Origin: Robiginitomaculum sp.
GTDB lineage: Bacteria; Pseudomonadota; Alphaproteobacteria; Caulobacterales; Maricaulaceae
Direction of reading: 5' to 3'
DNA: 64,000 nt
Assembly (NCBI GenBank): GCA_002733605.1
Contig: NVWK01000006.1
Span: 157,263 to 221,262 of the forward strand
The translations under genes and the position numbers were made by a program. A model generated the notes under the pieces. That model worked only from the letters and a program-made list of their open reading frames with translations, did not search any database and was not told where the DNA came from. This document shows positions 9,761-20,991 of this stretch, piece by piece. Each line of letters begins with the position of its first letter. The first letter of the stretch is position 1.

Positions 9761-12700
9761 ATGTCGCTCACATTTACTGGCAAAAAACGTATTCGTAAAA
9801 GCTTTGGTCGCATTCCTGATGTGATTCGGATGCCTAACCTCATCGAGGTTCAGAAGAGCTCGTATAAACAATTCCTACAAATAGATGTTCCCCACGAAGA
9901 TCGTGGCGATTTGGGTATGAACGGTGTGTTTACATCCGTATTCCCTGTTCGCGATTTCTCGGATCGGGCCGTTTTGGAATATGTGTCTTTCTCATTCGAT
10001 AAGCCTAAATTTGACGAAGAAGAGTGTCAGCAGCGCGATATTACATTCGCAGCGCCGCTCAAAGTTAAAATGCGGTTGGTCGTGTTTGATATTGATGATG
10101 ATACAGGTGCCCGCTCGGTTAAAGATATTAAAGAGCAAGAAGTTTACATGGGCGACATGCCTTTGATGACTGAAAAAGGTACATTTATTGTCAACGGCAC
10201 AGAGCGTGTGATTGTCTCGCAAATGCACCGTTCACCCGGCGTGTTTTTTGACCATGATAAAGGCAACAGCCATTCATCAGGTAAAATTCTGCATTCTGCC
10301 CGGATCATTCCTTACCGTGGGTCATGGCTTGATTTTGAATTTGATGCCAAAGATATTCTGCATGCGCGTATTGACCGTAAACGGAAATTGCCAGCAACAA
10401 CGATTTTGTATGCGCTTGGTATGACCAAGGAAGATATTCTTGCCGAATTTTACGAGAATATTGAATACACTCGCAATAAATCCAAGGGTGGCTGGAATTT
10501 GGCCTTTAACGCCGATAATTACCGTGGTTCGAAACTATTGAATGATTTGATCGATGCCAAAACCGGTGAAACTATTGCCCCTGCGGGTCGTAAACTGACC
10601 AAACGTGGTGCCAAGAAATTAGCAGATAACGGTTTGAAAACATTGCTCATTGCCGATGAGGAATTGGCAGAGCGTTATGCGGCTGAAGACATTGTCAATG
10701 TGAAAACAGGCGAGATTTACGCTGAAGGCAATGACGAGTTGAGCATGGAAATTCTCGAGCAAATCAACGAGGCTGGCATTACATCTTTGTCCGTGCTTAA
10801 TATTGACCATATCAATGTTGGTCCATTTATCCGCAATACATTGGCAGCGGATAAGAATGATTGCCGTGATGGCGCGCTTGTTGATATTTATCGTGTGATG
10901 CGTCCGGGCGAGCCACCAACTCCTGAAACAGCAGATGCTTTGTTCCAGAGCCTGTTCTTTGAATCGGATCGTTATGATCTATCCGCTGTTGGCCGGGTGA
11001 AAATGAATATGCGTTTGAATCTGGAATGCGATGATGAAATTCGCGTTTTACGTAAGGAAGATTTGCTGGCTGTTGTGGATACATTGGTGAAGTTGAAAGA
11101 CGGCATTGGCCAAACTGATGATATTGACAATCTTGGCAATCGCCGGGTGCGCTCTGTTGGTGAATTGATGCAAAATCAGTACCGTATCGGTTTGTTGCGT
11201 ATGGAACGTGCGATCAAAGAACGTATGACATCTGTGGATATCGAAACTGTGATGCCACATGATTTGATTAACGCGAAACCTGCTGCGGCCGTTGTGCGCG
11301 AGTTTTTTGGCTCGTCCCAATTGTCCCAGTTTATGGATCAGACCAATCCTTTGTCTGAGATTACCCATAAACGTCGCTTGTCTGCGCTTGGCCCTGGTGG
11401 TCTGACCCGCGAACGGGCCGGTTTTGAAGTTCGGGATGTGCATCCAACCCATTATGGTCGTATTTGCCCGATTGAAACGCCCGAGGGCCCGAATATTGGT
11501 CTGATTAACTCGTTGGCGACCCATGCGCGTATCAATAAATACGGCTTTATCGAAAGCCCGTATCGCCGCATTATCAAAGGTAAAGTGACCAATGATGTGC
11601 AGTATATTTCTGCCATGGAAGAGGCGCGCTATAAAATTGCGCAGGCCAATGCGGAAGTAGACGAAAACTCTGTGCTCGTTGGTGACTTCATTACCTGTCG
11701 TGTGCAGGGTGATGTGACCCTGGTCGAGCGTGATGATATTGATTTCATCGATGTGTCCCCGAAACAGCTTGTGTCTGTTGCGACGTCGCTTATCCCGTTC
11801 CTTGAACATGATGATGCGAACCGGGCCTTGATGGGATCAAATATGATGCGCCAAGCCGTGCCTTTGTTGAAAGCGGAAGCCCCGCTTGTGGGGACCGGTA
11901 TGGAATCCGTTGTGGCTCTGGATTCTGGTGCTACGATTGCGGCAAAACGTGAAGGTATTGTTGAACAGGTTGACGCAAGACGGATTGTTGTTCGGGCCAA
12001 TAAAGAGACCGATCTGACGAAATCCGGCGTGGATATCTACAATTTGTTGAAATTCCAACGCTCAAACCAAAGTACATGTATTAACCAGACCCCGCTTGTG
12101 AGAGTTGGTGATGTGATTAAAGCAGGCGATATTATTGCCGATGGCCCGTCTACACAACTTGGCGAGCTTGCGCTTGGTAAAAACGTGCTTGTGGCCTTTA
12201 TGCCATGGAACGGCTTTAACTATGAGGATAGTATCCTAATCTCAGAGCGTATTGTGCGTGATGATGTCTATACATCTTTGCATTTGGAAGAGTTCTCCGT
12301 TATGGCCCGCGATACAAAGCTTGGGCCTGAAGAAATTACCCGCGATATTCCAAACGTTGGTGAAGAAGCTCTGCGTAATCTTGATGAAGCCGGTATTGTG
12401 GCTGTGGGCGCGGAAGTGCATGCGGGCGACATTCTGGTGGGTAAAGTGACACCGAAAGGCGAAAGCCCGATGACGCCGGAAGAAAAACTTCTGCGCGCTA
12501 TCTTTGGTGAAAAAGCTTCTGACGTTCGCGATACAAGTTTGAAAATGTCTCCGGGATCATCCGGTACCGTTGTTGAAGTGCGGGTGTTTAACCGTCACGG
12601 CGTCGAAAAAGACGAACGGGCATTGCAAATCGAGCGTGAAGAGATCGAAAGTCTCGGAAAAGATCGTGATGATGAGTTGTCCATTCTTGAGCGTAATATT

Positions 12701-13837
12701 TACGCCCATGTTCAAAGTACATTGCTCGGTAAAAAAGCCGTTTCGGGCCCGCGTGGGTTTAGAAAAGGCCCTGTCACCGAGGAAACTCTGGCTGAAATTC
12801 CACGTTCGGATTGGTGGCGCATCGGTGTTGATGACGAGAAAGCGATTGGCGAGCTTGAAGCTCTGAAAACCCAATATGATACGTCAAAAGCCAAGCTTGA
12901 TGCCCGCTTTGAAGATAAGGTTGATAAGCTCCAGCGTGGTGATGAACTTGCGCCTGGCGTGATGAAAATGGTCAAAGTGTTTGTGGCTGTGAAGCGTAAG
13001 TTGCAACCGGGCGATAAAATGGCTGGACGTCATGGCAACAAAGGTGTGATTTCTAAAATCAACCCTGTGGAAGACATGCCGTATCTCTCAACTGGTCAAG
13101 CGGTTGATATCGTATTGAATCCGCTCGGCGTGCCGTCGCGGATGAATATTGGTCAAATCCTTGAAACCCATTTGGGTTGGGCCTGTGCAGGCATGGGTAA
13201 ATTAATCGATGATGCTCTTAAAGCCTATCGTCTCGATGGGGATATGGGACCTTTGAAACTGTCTTTGGAAAATGCGTACGGCGATATTGCGTTGCCACGT
13301 AAAAACGAAGAGCTGGTCGAGTTGGCCAGTAATGTGACGAATGGTGTTCCGATTGCCACCCCTGTTTTTGATGGTGCCCATGAAGACGACATTGTTGAGA
13401 TGTTGAAAAAAGCAGGCCTGACCAGTTCAGGTCAGGAAATGCTCACCGATGGTCGTACGGGTGAAACCTTCACGCGTCCGGTTACTGTTGGCTATAAATA
13501 TTTGCTGAAACTGCACCATTTGGTCGATGATAAAATTCATGCCCGTTCTATTGGGCCATACTCTCTGGTCACCCAGCAGCCCCTTGGCGGTAAAGCCCAA
13601 TTTGGTGGTCAGCGCTTTGGTGAGATGGAAGTTTGGGCCTTGGAAGCTTACGGTGCGGCTTACACCTTGCAAGAAATGCTCACGGTTAAATCCGATGATG
13701 TTGCTGGCCGGACTAAAGTTTACGAAAGTATTGTCCGTGGTGATGATGCGTTCGAAGCCGGTATTCCGGAAAGCTTTAACGTGCTGATTAAAGAGATCCG
13801 TTCTTTGGGTCTGAACATTGAATTGACGAACGGTTAG
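9761..13837 (+). CDS. rpoB: DNA-directed RNA polymerase subunit beta
   Basis: 1358-aa catalytic subunit. The ATG at 9761 ([20 protein letters not shown]) after AAAGGTG matches family N-termini; an in-frame ATG at 9692 would add 23 unlikely residues. The rifampicin region reads [20 protein letters not shown], i.e. wild-type at the usual resistance positions. GPNIGLI and [11 protein letters not shown] motifs are present. An intergenic stretch made of two palindromes separates it from rpoC. Confidence 0.98.
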   Translation: MSLTFTGKKRIRKSFGRIPDVIRMPNLIEVQKSSYKQFLQIDVPHEDRGDLGMNGVFTSVFPVRDFSDRAVLEYVSFSFDKPKFDEEECQQRDITFAAPLKVKMRLVVFDIDDDTGARSVKDIKEQEVYMGDMPLMTEKGTFIVNGTERVIVSQMHRSPGVFFDHDKGNSHSSGKILHSARIIPYRGSWLDFEFDAKDILHARIDRKRKLPATTILYALGMTKEDILAEFYENIEYTRNKSKGGWNLAFNADNYRGSKLLNDLIDAKTGETIAPAGRKLTKRGAKKLADNGLKTLLIADEELAERYAAEDIVNVKTGEIYAEGNDELSMEILEQINEAGITSLSVLNIDHINVGPFIRNTLAADKNDCRDGALVDIYRVMRPGEPPTPETADALFQSLFFESDRYDLSAVGRVKMNMRLNLECDDEIRVLRKEDLLAVVDTLVKLKDGIGQTDDIDNLGNRRVRSVGELMQNQYRIGLLRMERAIKERMTSVDIETVMPHDLINAKPAAAVVREFFGSSQLSQFMDQTNPLSEITHKRRLSALGPGGLTRERAGFEVRDVHPTHYGRICPIETPEGPNIGLINSLATHARINKYGFIESPYRRIIKGKVTNDVQYISAMEEARYKIAQANAEVDENSVLVGDFITCRVQGDVTLVERDDIDFIDVSPKQLVSVATSLIPFLEHDDANRALMGSNMMRQAVPLLKAEAPLVGTGMESVVALDSGATIAAKREGIVEQVDARRIVVRANKETDLTKSGVDIYNLLKFQRSNQSTCINQTPLVRVGDVIKAGDIIADGPSTQLGELALGKNVLVAFMPWNGFNYEDSILISERIVRDDVYTSLHLEEFSVMARDTKLGPEEITRDIPNVGEEALRNLDEAGIVAVGAEVHAGDILVGKVTPKGESPMTPEEKLLRAIFGEKASDVRDTSLKMSPGSSGTVVEVRVFNRHGVEKDERALQIEREEIESLGKDRDDELSILERNIYAHVQSTLLGKKAVSGPRGFRKGPVTEETLAEIPRSDWWRIGVDDEKAIGELEALKTQYDTSKAKLDARFEDKVDKLQRGDELAPGVMKMVKVFVAVKRKLQPGDKMAGRHGNKGVISKINPVEDMPYLSTGQAVDIVLNPLGVPSRMNIGQILETHLGWACAGMGKLIDDALKAYRLDGDMGPLKLSLENAYGDIALPRKNEELVELASNVTNGVPIATPVFDGAHEDDIVEMLKKAGLTSSGQEMLTDGRTGETFTRPVTVGYKYLLKLHHLVDDKIHARSIGPYSLVTQQPLGGKAQFGGQRFGEMEVWALEAYGAAYTLQEMLTVKSDDVAGRTKVYESIVRGDDAFEAGIPESFNVLIKEIRSLGLNIELTNG

Positions 13838-13860
13838 TTTATCTAACTGCGTGTTTTTAC

Positions 13861-13941
13861 GGGTGCGAATATGCATATTCGCACCCACATTCTAAGTAAC
13901 GCATTTTCACAAAAACCGGTTCCCACTTTTTGTGAAAATGC
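13861..13941 (+). repeat. two palindromes in the rpoB-rpoC spacer
   Basis: A perfect 26-nt palindrome at 13861-13886 (GGGTGCGAATATG and its complement) is followed at 13901-13941 by 15-bp perfect arms GCATTTTCACAAAAA / TTTTTGTGAAAATGC around CCGGTTCCCAC. The AAAACCGGTTCCCACTTTT core resembles intergenic mosaic repeats known from Rhizobiales (RIME-like). The palindrome contains an in-frame ATG that could mislead rpoC start calls. Confidence 0.75.
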
Positions 13942-13960
13942 TTTTGATAAGGAGAATACC

Positions 13961-16900
13961 ATGAACCACGAGGTCATGAACATTTTCAATCCGGCCCAAG
14001 AAGGGCCAAGCTTTGACCGCATCCGTATTTCTTTGGCGTCCCCAGAGAAGATACTGAGCTGGTCATTTGGTGAAATCCGCAAGCCTGAAACCATAAATTA
14101 CCGTACGTTCAAACCCGAGAAAGACGGCCTGTTCTGCTCACGTATTTTTGGCCCGATGAAGGACTATGAATGTCTGTGCGGTAAATACAAACGTATGAAA
14201 TATAAGGGTGTTGTTTGCGAGAAATGTGGCGTCGAAGTTACGGTTGCACGTGTGCGCCGTGAACGCATGGGCCATATCGAATTGGCGGCCCCTGTTGCCC
14301 ATATCTGGTTTTTGAAATCCCTGCCATCACGTATTGCGACCATGCTTGATATTACGCTGAAAGAAGTTGAGCGGATTTTGTACTTTGAAAGCTTTGTGAT
14401 TACAGAGCCGGGTCTTACTTCATTGACCGAGCGTCAGTTATTGTCAGAAGAAGAATATCTGGATGCGCAAACCGAGTTTGGCGAAGATAGCTTTACGGCC
14501 TCTATTGGCGCGGAAGCGGTTCGTGAAATGTTGATGGGTCTTGATCTGGAATCCGAAGTTGAGCGTGTACGTTTTGACATGGGCGAAACCGGATCAGAGC
14601 TGAAGTTGAAGAAATACCAGAAGCGTTTGAAACTTCTGGAAGCCTTCATTCATTCCGGTAATCGTCCTGAGTGGATGATCCTAACGGTTGTGCCTGTGAT
14701 CCCGCCTGAATTGCGCCCGCTGGTACCACTTGATGGTGGCCGGTTTGCGACGTCTGATCTGAACGATTTGTATCGTCGTGTGATCAACCGGAACAATCGT
14801 TTGAAGCGTTTGATCGAACTCCGTGCGCCAGACATTATTATTCGCAATGAAAAACGTATGTTGCAAGAATCTGTTGATGCTCTGTTTGATAATGGACGTC
14901 GTGGTCGTGTGATTACAGGTGCGAACAAGCGCCCGCTGAAATCCATGTCTGATATGCTTAAAGGCAAGCAAGGCCGGTTCCGTCAGAATCTACTTGGGAA
15001 ACGGGTGGATTATTCCGGTCGTTCCGTGATTGTGGTTGGACCAGAATTGATGTTGCATCAATGTGGCCTGCCTAAGAAAATGGCTCTAGAGCTGTTCAAA
15101 CCGTTTATCTATGCGCGTCTTGATGCCAAGGGTATTTCCGGCACTGTGAAACAGTCCAAGAAAATTGTTGAGAAACAACGCCCTGAAGTTTGGGATATTC
15201 TCGACGAAGTTATTCGTGAGCATCCTGTTCTTCTCAACCGGGCGCCAACTCTGCATAGGCTTGGCATCCAAGCGTTTGAACCTGTCCTGACCGAAGGGAA
15301 AGCGATCCGCTTGCACCCGCTTGTCTGTACTGCGTTTAACGCCGATTTTGATGGTGACCAAATGGCGGTTCATGTGCCTTTGTCTATCGAAGCACAGCTT
15401 GAAGCCCGCGTTTTGATGATGTCTACCAACAATATATTGTCCCCATCTAATGGTAAGCCTGTGATCGTACCGTCTCAGGATATTGTTCTGGGTCTGTATT
15501 ATATGAGTTTGATGGTCGACGGCGAAAAAGGTGAAGGCCGTGCCTTTGCCAGCATCCATGAACTGGAAGCTGCACTTGATGATAAGCAAGTCACCATGCA
15601 TTCAAAGATTAAAGGTCGTTTTGATGTTGTGCATGCAGATGGGTCTATCACTCAGGAAGTTGCGGAAACAACACCCGGTCGTTTGAAAGTGGCCGAGTTC
15701 CTGCCCAAGCACGAGAAAATTCCGTATTCAATTATCAACCAAGCTTTGTCCAAAAAAGCGATTGGGAAAGTGATCGAAATTGTCTACCGTCATGCGGGAC
15801 AAAAGGCGACTGTGATTTTCTGTGATAAAATTATGGGCCTTGGGTTTAAAGAAGCTGCGGCTGCGGGTATTTCATTTGGTAAGGATGATATGATCATTCC
15901 TGAGGCCAAGAAAACCTTCGTTGATGAAACCCAAGCGCTTGTGTCTGATTTTGAACAACAGTATGCGGACGGTTTGATTACCAAAGGCGAGAAATACAAC
16001 AAAGTTGTGGACGCATGGTCGAAATGTACGGACAAAGTGGCGGATGCGATGATGGACGAGGCTGCGAAGCCACGCAAAATGATCAACTCCGTGTTTATGA
16101 TGGCCGATTCCGGTGCGCGTGGTTCTAAAAACCAGATGAAACAGCTGGCCGGCATGCGCGGTTTGATGGCGAAACCGTCTGGCGAAATTATCGAAACACC
16201 GATTATTTCCAACTTTAAAGAAGGCCTGTCGGTTCTGGAATACTTTAACTCCACCCATGGTGCACGTAAGGGTCTTGCGGATACGGCGTTGAAAACGGCC
16301 AACTCGGGTTATCTAACCCGTCGTCTGGTTGATGTGGCTCAAGACTGTATTGTTAACGAACAGGATTGCGGTACGTCTGACGGGATTAAACTGATCTCTG
16401 TTGTGGATGGCGGTAATGTTGTTGTGTCTTTGGGCGAGCGTATGCTTGGCCGGGTATGTGCGGAAGATTTACGTGATCCACAAAGTGGTGATGTTATGTT
16501 CCCTGCCAACACTTATGTTGACGAAGACATTATGCTCGAGATTGACGAGAGTGGTTTGCAAGATGCGCGGGTTCGTTCTCCGCTGACATGTGAAACGACA
16601 AATGGTATTTGTGCAACGTGTTATGGTCGTGATCTGGCACGTGGTACGAAGGTGAATATGGGTGAAGCTGTCGGTGTTATCGCGGCCCAGTCGATTGGCG
16701 AGCCGGGTACCCAGCTTACCATGCGGACTTTCCATATTGGCGGTACAGCGTCCGTGTCTGATAAATCTGCGATTGAAAGCATGAATGAAGGCAAGATTGT
16801 TTATATCAATAGCAATGTGGTTAAAAATCGCTCCGGTGTATTTGTGGTCATGGGCCGTAATATGCAGGTGTCTGTTCAAGACAAAAGCGGCAAAGAGCTG

Positions 16901-18160
16901 GAAACCCATAAGGTTACTTATGGTACCCGTGTTGCTGTTGCTGACGGTGCAAGTGTTGCGCGTGGTGATAGACTGGCAGAGTGGGATCCATATGCTGATC
17001 CGATTATCACCGAAGTTGGCGGTACAATTAAACTGGTCGATTTGGTCGAAGGTGTTTCCGTTAAGGAAGAAACTGACGAAGAAACCGGTATTACCAGTAA
17101 AGTTATCGTTGACTGGCGTGCGTCTTCCAAAGGTGGAGATATCCAGCCTATGGCCGTTATCCAAGGTAAGGACGGCGAACCTATGAAGACAGCCAATGGC
17201 AATGTGGCGACATATATGCTGGCTGTGGGTGCGATCTTGTCTGTGAATGATGATGATGTTGTCCATGCCGGTGATGTGATTGCCCGTATTGCCAAAGGCG
17301 GGGCGACCCAGCGCGATATTACAGGTGGGTTGCCACGTGTGGCCGAGCTGTTTGAAGCCCGTCGTCCGAAGGATGATGCGATTATTGCGGATATGGACGG
17401 CAAGATCGAGTTTACGCGCGATTATAAAAACAAGCGCCGTATCCAGATCGTTCCTGATGATGACAGCATTGAACCTTCACAATATTTGATTGCCAAAGGT
17501 AAGCATATGACTGTGCGTGAAGGTGATCGGGTGTCGAAAGGTGATTATCTTATCGACGGAAATCCGGCCCCGCATGATATTTTGGAAATTCTGGGCGTTG
17601 AAGCTTTGGCTGATTATCTGGTTGAAGAAGTTCAGGCTGTGTACCGTTTGCAAGGTGTGCCGATCAATGACAAACATATCGAAGTGATTGTACGTCAAAT
17701 GCTGCAAAAAGTGGAAGTTACCGATCCGGGTGATACAAGCTTGTTGCGCGGGGAACAACTTGACCGTATCGAGTTTACCGAAGTTAATGAGGCTCTGCTC
17801 GAGCGTGATAAGGACAAAGCCCCTGCAATTGGCAAACCGGTTCTGCTTGGCATTACCAAAGCCAGCTTGCAGACCCGCTCCTTTATCTCTGCAGCGTCCT
17901 TCCAGGAAACAACCCGTGTGCTCACCGATGCCTCTGTAAACGGCAAAGAAGACATGCTGGAAGGCTTGAAAGAAAACGTAATCGTTGGCCGCCTTATTCC
18001 GGCAGGTACAGGCAGTAATTTGCGTCATTACCAGAAACTGGCGAATGCGCGCGATGCCAAATTGCTTGAAGAACGTGCGGCTGGTGCACCTGCACTCGAA
18101 GATTTCCCTGAAGAAATTGTCGATGAAGCTGCGCCAGAAGAGGTGCAAGCCGAAGTTTAG
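13961..18160 (+). CDS. rpoC: DNA-directed RNA polymerase subunit beta'
   Basis: 1399-aa catalytic subunit. The ATG at 13961 follows AAGGAGAATACC and gives [19 protein letters not shown]. Visible are the N-terminal zinc cysteines ([18 protein letters not shown]), the catalytic [12 protein letters not shown] and the second zinc region [19 protein letters not shown]. An in-frame ATG at 13871 would place 30 residues encoded by repeats before the true N-terminus and is rejected. Ends the rpoBC message at a strong terminator. Confidence 0.98.
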   Translation: MNHEVMNIFNPAQEGPSFDRIRISLASPEKILSWSFGEIRKPETINYRTFKPEKDGLFCSRIFGPMKDYECLCGKYKRMKYKGVVCEKCGVEVTVARVRRERMGHIELAAPVAHIWFLKSLPSRIATMLDITLKEVERILYFESFVITEPGLTSLTERQLLSEEEYLDAQTEFGEDSFTASIGAEAVREMLMGLDLESEVERVRFDMGETGSELKLKKYQKRLKLLEAFIHSGNRPEWMILTVVPVIPPELRPLVPLDGGRFATSDLNDLYRRVINRNNRLKRLIELRAPDIIIRNEKRMLQESVDALFDNGRRGRVITGANKRPLKSMSDMLKGKQGRFRQNLLGKRVDYSGRSVIVVGPELMLHQCGLPKKMALELFKPFIYARLDAKGISGTVKQSKKIVEKQRPEVWDILDEVIREHPVLLNRAPTLHRLGIQAFEPVLTEGKAIRLHPLVCTAFNADFDGDQMAVHVPLSIEAQLEARVLMMSTNNILSPSNGKPVIVPSQDIVLGLYYMSLMVDGEKGEGRAFASIHELEAALDDKQVTMHSKIKGRFDVVHADGSITQEVAETTPGRLKVAEFLPKHEKIPYSIINQALSKKAIGKVIEIVYRHAGQKATVIFCDKIMGLGFKEAAAAGISFGKDDMIIPEAKKTFVDETQALVSDFEQQYADGLITKGEKYNKVVDAWSKCTDKVADAMMDEAAKPRKMINSVFMMADSGARGSKNQMKQLAGMRGLMAKPSGEIIETPIISNFKEGLSVLEYFNSTHGARKGLADTALKTANSGYLTRRLVDVAQDCIVNEQDCGTSDGIKLISVVDGGNVVVSLGERMLGRVCAEDLRDPQSGDVMFPANTYVDEDIMLEIDESGLQDARVRSPLTCETTNGICATCYGRDLARGTKVNMGEAVGVIAAQSIGEPGTQLTMRTFHIGGTASVSDKSAIESMNEGKIVYINSNVVKNRSGVFVVMGRNMQVSVQDKSGKELETHKVTYGTRVAVADGASVARGDRLAEWDPYADPIITEVGGTIKLVDLVEGVSVKEETDEETGITSKVIVDWRASSKGGDIQPMAVIQGKDGEPMKTANGNVATYMLAVGAILSVNDDDVVHAGDVIARIAKGGATQRDITGGLPRVAELFEARRPKDDAIIADMDGKIEFTRDYKNKRRIQIVPDDDSIEPSQYLIAKGKHMTVREGDRVSKGDYLIDGNPAPHDILEILGVEALADYLVEEVQAVYRLQGVPINDKHIEVIVRQMLQKVEVTDPGDTSLLRGEQLDRIEFTEVNEALLERDKDKAPAIGKPVLLGITKASLQTRSFISAASFQETTRVLTDASVNGKEDMLEGLKENVIVGRLIPAGTGSNLRHYQKLANARDAKLLEERAAGAPALEDFPEEIVDEAAPEEVQAEV

Positions 18161-18186
18161 CACTTTTCAAAACAAACAGATTAACA

Positions 18187-18218
18187 ACCGCTCTCCTTTA
18201 CCGGAGGGCGGTTTTTTT
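18187..18218 (+). terminator. intrinsic terminator of rpoBC
   Basis: ACCGCTCTCC and GGAGGGCGGT form a 10-bp stem with a 6-nt loop, followed by seven T, 27 nt after the rpoC stop. Confidence 0.9.
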
Positions 18219-18227
18219 ATGTTTCAT

Positions 18228-18255
18228 CCAAATTGTTTTACGTGAAACAATTTGG
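18228..18255. repeat. 11-bp inverted repeat upstream of the SDR gene
   Basis: CCAAATTGTTT and AAACAATTTGG are perfect arms around TACGTG. It lies just after the rpoC terminator and 90 nt before the SDR start, so it may be an operator or a second terminator hairpin without a T-run. No cognate regulator is adjacent. Confidence 0.5.
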
Positions 18256-18344
18256 AAAGATTGCCTATCACAAGGATCAGGTGGTGGTTAAGCGGGCTTG
18301 TCTCTAGTCATATTTTGAAAACACGATTGGAGAGGAAAATACAC

Positions 18345-19109
18345 ATGAAAACACTAGATGGAAAAGTCGCTATTATAACCGGGGCAAGTTCTGGCATCGG
18401 CCGGGCAACGGCTCTACTGCTGGCCAAAGAAGGTGCGAAATGCGTTGTCAGTGCACGCCGGCAAGACAAGCTGGATGATTTGGTCGCAGAAATTGAAGCG
18501 GATAATGGTCATGCAATTGCGCTCGCAGGAGATGTGCGTGATGAAGCCTTGGCCAAAGAGAGCGTTGATATAGCGCTTTCGGTCTTTGGAGGCCTAGATA
18601 TAGGATTTAACAATGCCGGCACGCTCGGGGCTTTGGGGCCTATTGCTGATATGAGTGTGGAGGCATGGCATGAGACCCTTGATACCAATCTGACCAGTGC
18701 TTTTTTAGGGGCGAAATATCAAATTCCGGCCATGATTGCGCGCGGAGGCGGGGCCATTGTGTTTACGTCCAGCTTTGTAGGACATACGGTCGGAATGGCT
18801 GGATTGGCGGCTTATGGGGCTTCCAAGGCTGGTCTCGTGGGATTGAGCCAAGGTTTAGCCGCAGAGCATGGGGCGCAAGGTGTACGTGTGAACGCAATTT
18901 TGCCCGGGGGCACCACTACGCCGATGGGTGCCGTGATGACAGCTACGCCGGAAAGTAAAGCTTATATAGAGGGACTACACGGGCTGAAACGGATGGCGCA
19001 CCCAGAAGAGATTGCGCGCTCGGTTTTGTATCTGGTTTCTGATGCTTCCGGTTTTGTGACGGGAACGGCACATCTCGTGGACGGCGGGTTTTCCATTTAT
19101 CGCGCCTAG
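18345..19109 (+). CDS. SDR-family oxidoreductase
   Basis: 254-aa classical short-chain dehydrogenase/reductase using NAD(P)H. The cofactor motif TGASSGIG is at about residues 12-19, NNAG follows, the catalytic Ser lies in FTSSFVGH and the YxxxK pair in AAYGASKAG; the end SGFVTGTAHLVDGGFS is typical. The ATG at 18345 follows GGAGAGG; an upstream in-frame ATG at 18252 overlaps the inverted repeat and is not used. Substrate cannot be assigned; stands alone between rpoC and the convergent hsp20. Confidence 0.85.
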   Translation: MKTLDGKVAIITGASSGIGRATALLLAKEGAKCVVSARRQDKLDDLVAEIEADNGHAIALAGDVRDEALAKESVDIALSVFGGLDIGFNNAGTLGALGPIADMSVEAWHETLDTNLTSAFLGAKYQIPAMIARGGGAIVFTSSFVGHTVGMAGLAAYGASKAGLVGLSQGLAAEHGAQGVRVNAILPGGTTTPMGAVMTATPESKAYIEGLHGLKRMAHPEEIARSVLYLVSDASGFVTGTAHLVDGGFSIYRA

Positions 19110-19130
19110 GTGAGGTCTGAAAAAGAGAAA

Positions 19131-19174
19131 CCGCGGGCGCCCTGTGGGGGAGGAAGAAGTACAGGGCGCCGCGG
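19131..19174. terminator. long GC hairpin between convergent genes
   Basis: CCGCGGGCGCCCTGT pairs with ACAGGGCGCCGCGG (14 bp, one bulged G). There is no T-run in either direction, so it may block read-through between the SDR gene (+) and hsp20 (-) by structure alone. Confidence 0.5.
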
Positions 19175-19278
19175 CTCTAAAGCGGATCGTATTCCTTTGT
19201 CACCGAAACCTGACCCTAAGGGGGGGAAGGGAGAGGTAGAGTGGTGAGCAGAAACAGTCTCGACGCTATAGTGTATAT

Positions 19279-19749
19279 TTAAGCAGTCTTTCGCTTACGG
19301 GAAGGTTTCGAACTTATTAAATTTTCGTTAGCTTTCGTAATCGAGATTTTGCGGGGCTTCATGGCCTCGGGAAGCTCGCGTTTCAAGCTGATTTGTAACA
19401 GGCCGTTTTCAAGGCTTGCTCCGTTCACGCGTACATGGTCTGCCATCTGGAAACGGCGTTCAAATCCACGTTCGGCAATGCCGCGGTGTAAGTATTCACC
19501 TGTCGTGTTTTCATTGGCGGCTTTGGTGCCAATAATGCTCAACACGTTCTCATGGGTTTCGAGCGAAAGATCATCTTCGCTAAATCCGGCAACGGCCAGT
19601 TCGATCAGATAATCATCTTCGCTGATTTGCGAGATGTTATAGGGGGGGTATGTATTGGTGCCCGAAAGCTTCGAAGCATTGTCAATCAGGCTGGCCATAC
19701 GGTCAAACCCAATAAAAGATCGGCTGAGGGGGCTAAAATCATAACTCAT
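19279..19749 (-). CDS. small heat-shock protein, IbpA type (Hsp20)
   Basis: 156-aa ATP-independent holdase chaperone. The start is MSYDFSPLSRSFIGFDRM, an IbpA-like N-terminus; the alpha-crystallin domain spans about residues 38-130 (YLIELAVAGFSEDDLS, the RGFERRF segment, and NGLLQISLKRELPE). A basic tail SSKPSRKRKTA follows. A longer ATG start at 19773 would begin inside the leader and is rejected. Upstream are an RpoH-type promoter and a ROSE-like RNA thermometer, so both transcription and translation appear heat-controlled. Confidence 0.92.
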   Translation of the reverse strand: MSYDFSPLSRSFIGFDRMASLIDNASKLSGTNTYPPYNISQISEDDYLIELAVAGFSEDDLSLETHENVLSIIGTKAANENTTGEYLHRGIAERGFERRFQMADHVRVNGASLENGLLQISLKRELPEAMKPRKISITKANENLISSKPSRKRKTA

Positions 19750-19861
19750 AATTGTACATCCTTTTCTAAGCAATGTGTTTACGCATGATGCGTTTAAAGT
19801 GCAGAATCCGAATTGGCATTCTGCTCTGGTTCGTGTGAGGGCCCGAATGGCACCCTACACT
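19750..19861 (-). promoter_or_regulatory. ROSE-type RNA thermometer leader
   Basis: On the minus strand the leader of about 110 nt holds several hairpins, including GCAGAAT/ATTCTGC and an ACGC/GCGT stem, and ends in a short hairpin at 19756-19776. There TTGCT faces the Shine-Dalgarno AGGA: U-A, U-G, G-G and U-A with one unpaired C, which is exactly the hallmark pairing of ROSE elements of alphaproteobacterial small heat-shock genes. Melting on heating would free the ribosome site 8 nt before the ATG. Confidence 0.75.
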
Positions 19862-19863
19862 CA

Positions 19864-19893
19864 ATACATGGGAAGAGGCCTTGCTGTGTCAAG
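19864..19893 (-). promoter_or_regulatory. RpoH (sigma-32) type promoter of hsp20
   Basis: On the minus strand CTTGAC, 15 nt, CCCATGTAT matches the heat-shock consensus (CTTGAA, 13-15 nt, CCCATnT). The expected start of transcription gives the 110-nt thermometer leader. Confidence 0.7.
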
Positions 19894-20023
19894 ACGGTGA
19901 CATGTTCATGCGACGCCGGTGCACCCGTCACTCTGCGCAATAAATAGCCCGCAGGCCCAGCATTTCCTTGTGTGGCGCAGGTTTATAGCTATGGTTGGGG
20001 CAAGTTTAACCTAGAGGAATCCT

Positions 20024-20866
20024 ATGAAACCGCTCTCATCTTTATTACTTACTTGCGCGTCTGTCTGCCTGTTACTTACTGCCTGCGGGGGTTCAGAAGA
20101 AATTGTAGCTGAAATTTCTCCGCAAACAGAAACTGTGGTGCAAATGTCTGCATTGGAAACGGCGTTAACAAGCGAGTTACGTGCAGAGCAAGCCGTCCGT
20201 GATGCGTTTCGTCATCCCAAAGAAACGCTTGAGTTTTTTGGCCTGACATCGGGACAGAATGTGATCGAAATTTGGCCTGGCGGGGCGGGCTGGTATGCGA
20301 ATATTTTAGCGCCCTATGCCAAAGCAAGTGGGGGCAGTTATACAGCCGCAGGCGTAAATGATACATTTCGTGAGCGTGTTGCAAATGTGGAAACCTACGG
20401 AATGGTCAATATAGTCGAGTTCGGGGCTGAGTCCGGTGCGCTTGCAGACGGGGATGCCGATTTAATTTTGTCCTTCCGTAATGTTCACAATTGGGTGGGT
20501 CGCGGATTTCAAGAGAAAGCTTTTGCTGATTTTTACGCAGCTTTAAAACCCGGTGGTATTTTGGGGGTTGTCGAGCATCGCCTTCCTGAATCAGCCGAGC
20601 AGGATTTAAAAACGCGCGGCGGCTATGTACAGCTTAGCTATGTGAAAGCGTTGGCAGAGGAAGCCGGTTTTGAATTTGTGGGTGTTTCGGATATCAATGC
20701 CAATGCGAAAGACACGGCAGACCATCCCTTTGGCGTCTGGACATTGCCTCCGGTGAGCCGTTCTGCCAACAGGGGTGAGGAGACGGCAACGGATTTTGAC
20801 GCTGCCAAGTATGAAGCTATTGGCGAATCAGATCGGTTTACTGCGAAATTCCGTAAACCGGAATAG
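20024..20866 (+). CDS. predicted methyltransferase-like lipoprotein
   Basis: 280-aa exported protein with a signal peptide and lipobox LLTACGG (Cys at residue 21), then a class I SAM-methyltransferase-like fold of the COG4798 type: DAFRHPKETLEFFGLTSGQN, a motif I-like VIEIWPGGAGWYANILAPY in place of the usual ExGxG, and the ADFYAALKPGGILGVVEHR strand. Residues VEHRLPES and HPFGVWTLPP are shared with the tandem paralogue downstream. Such a fold outside the cytoplasm is odd because SAM is not expected there; catalytic activity is therefore uncertain. Confidence 0.75.
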   Translation: MKPLSSLLLTCASVCLLLTACGGSEEIVAEISPQTETVVQMSALETALTSELRAEQAVRDAFRHPKETLEFFGLTSGQNVIEIWPGGAGWYANILAPYAKASGGSYTAAGVNDTFRERVANVETYGMVNIVEFGAESGALADGDADLILSFRNVHNWVGRGFQEKAFADFYAALKPGGILGVVEHRLPESAEQDLKTRGGYVQLSYVKALAEEAGFEFVGVSDINANAKDTADHPFGVWTLPPVSRSANRGEETATDFDAAKYEAIGESDRFTAKFRKPE

Positions 20867-20991
20867 ATGGTCTTACGGAATATTGGTGCCAAGCACTTGA
20901 TGTATCTGGTCTTTTTTTAGCGAAAAGCCTTGCCTTGCGTCGGTTATGGTATTGGGTATGTTTGATGCACGTTTAACTTTGGGGAATACAT

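Noticed and set aside
11048..11809. 253-codon open frame antisense to rpoB
   Set aside because: Same explanation; composition rich in His/Arg/Asn with no family features.
13871..13960. N-terminal extension of rpoC from an upstream ATG
   Set aside because: The 30 codons are encoded by palindromic repeats; the family N-terminus begins at 13961 after a strong ribosome site.
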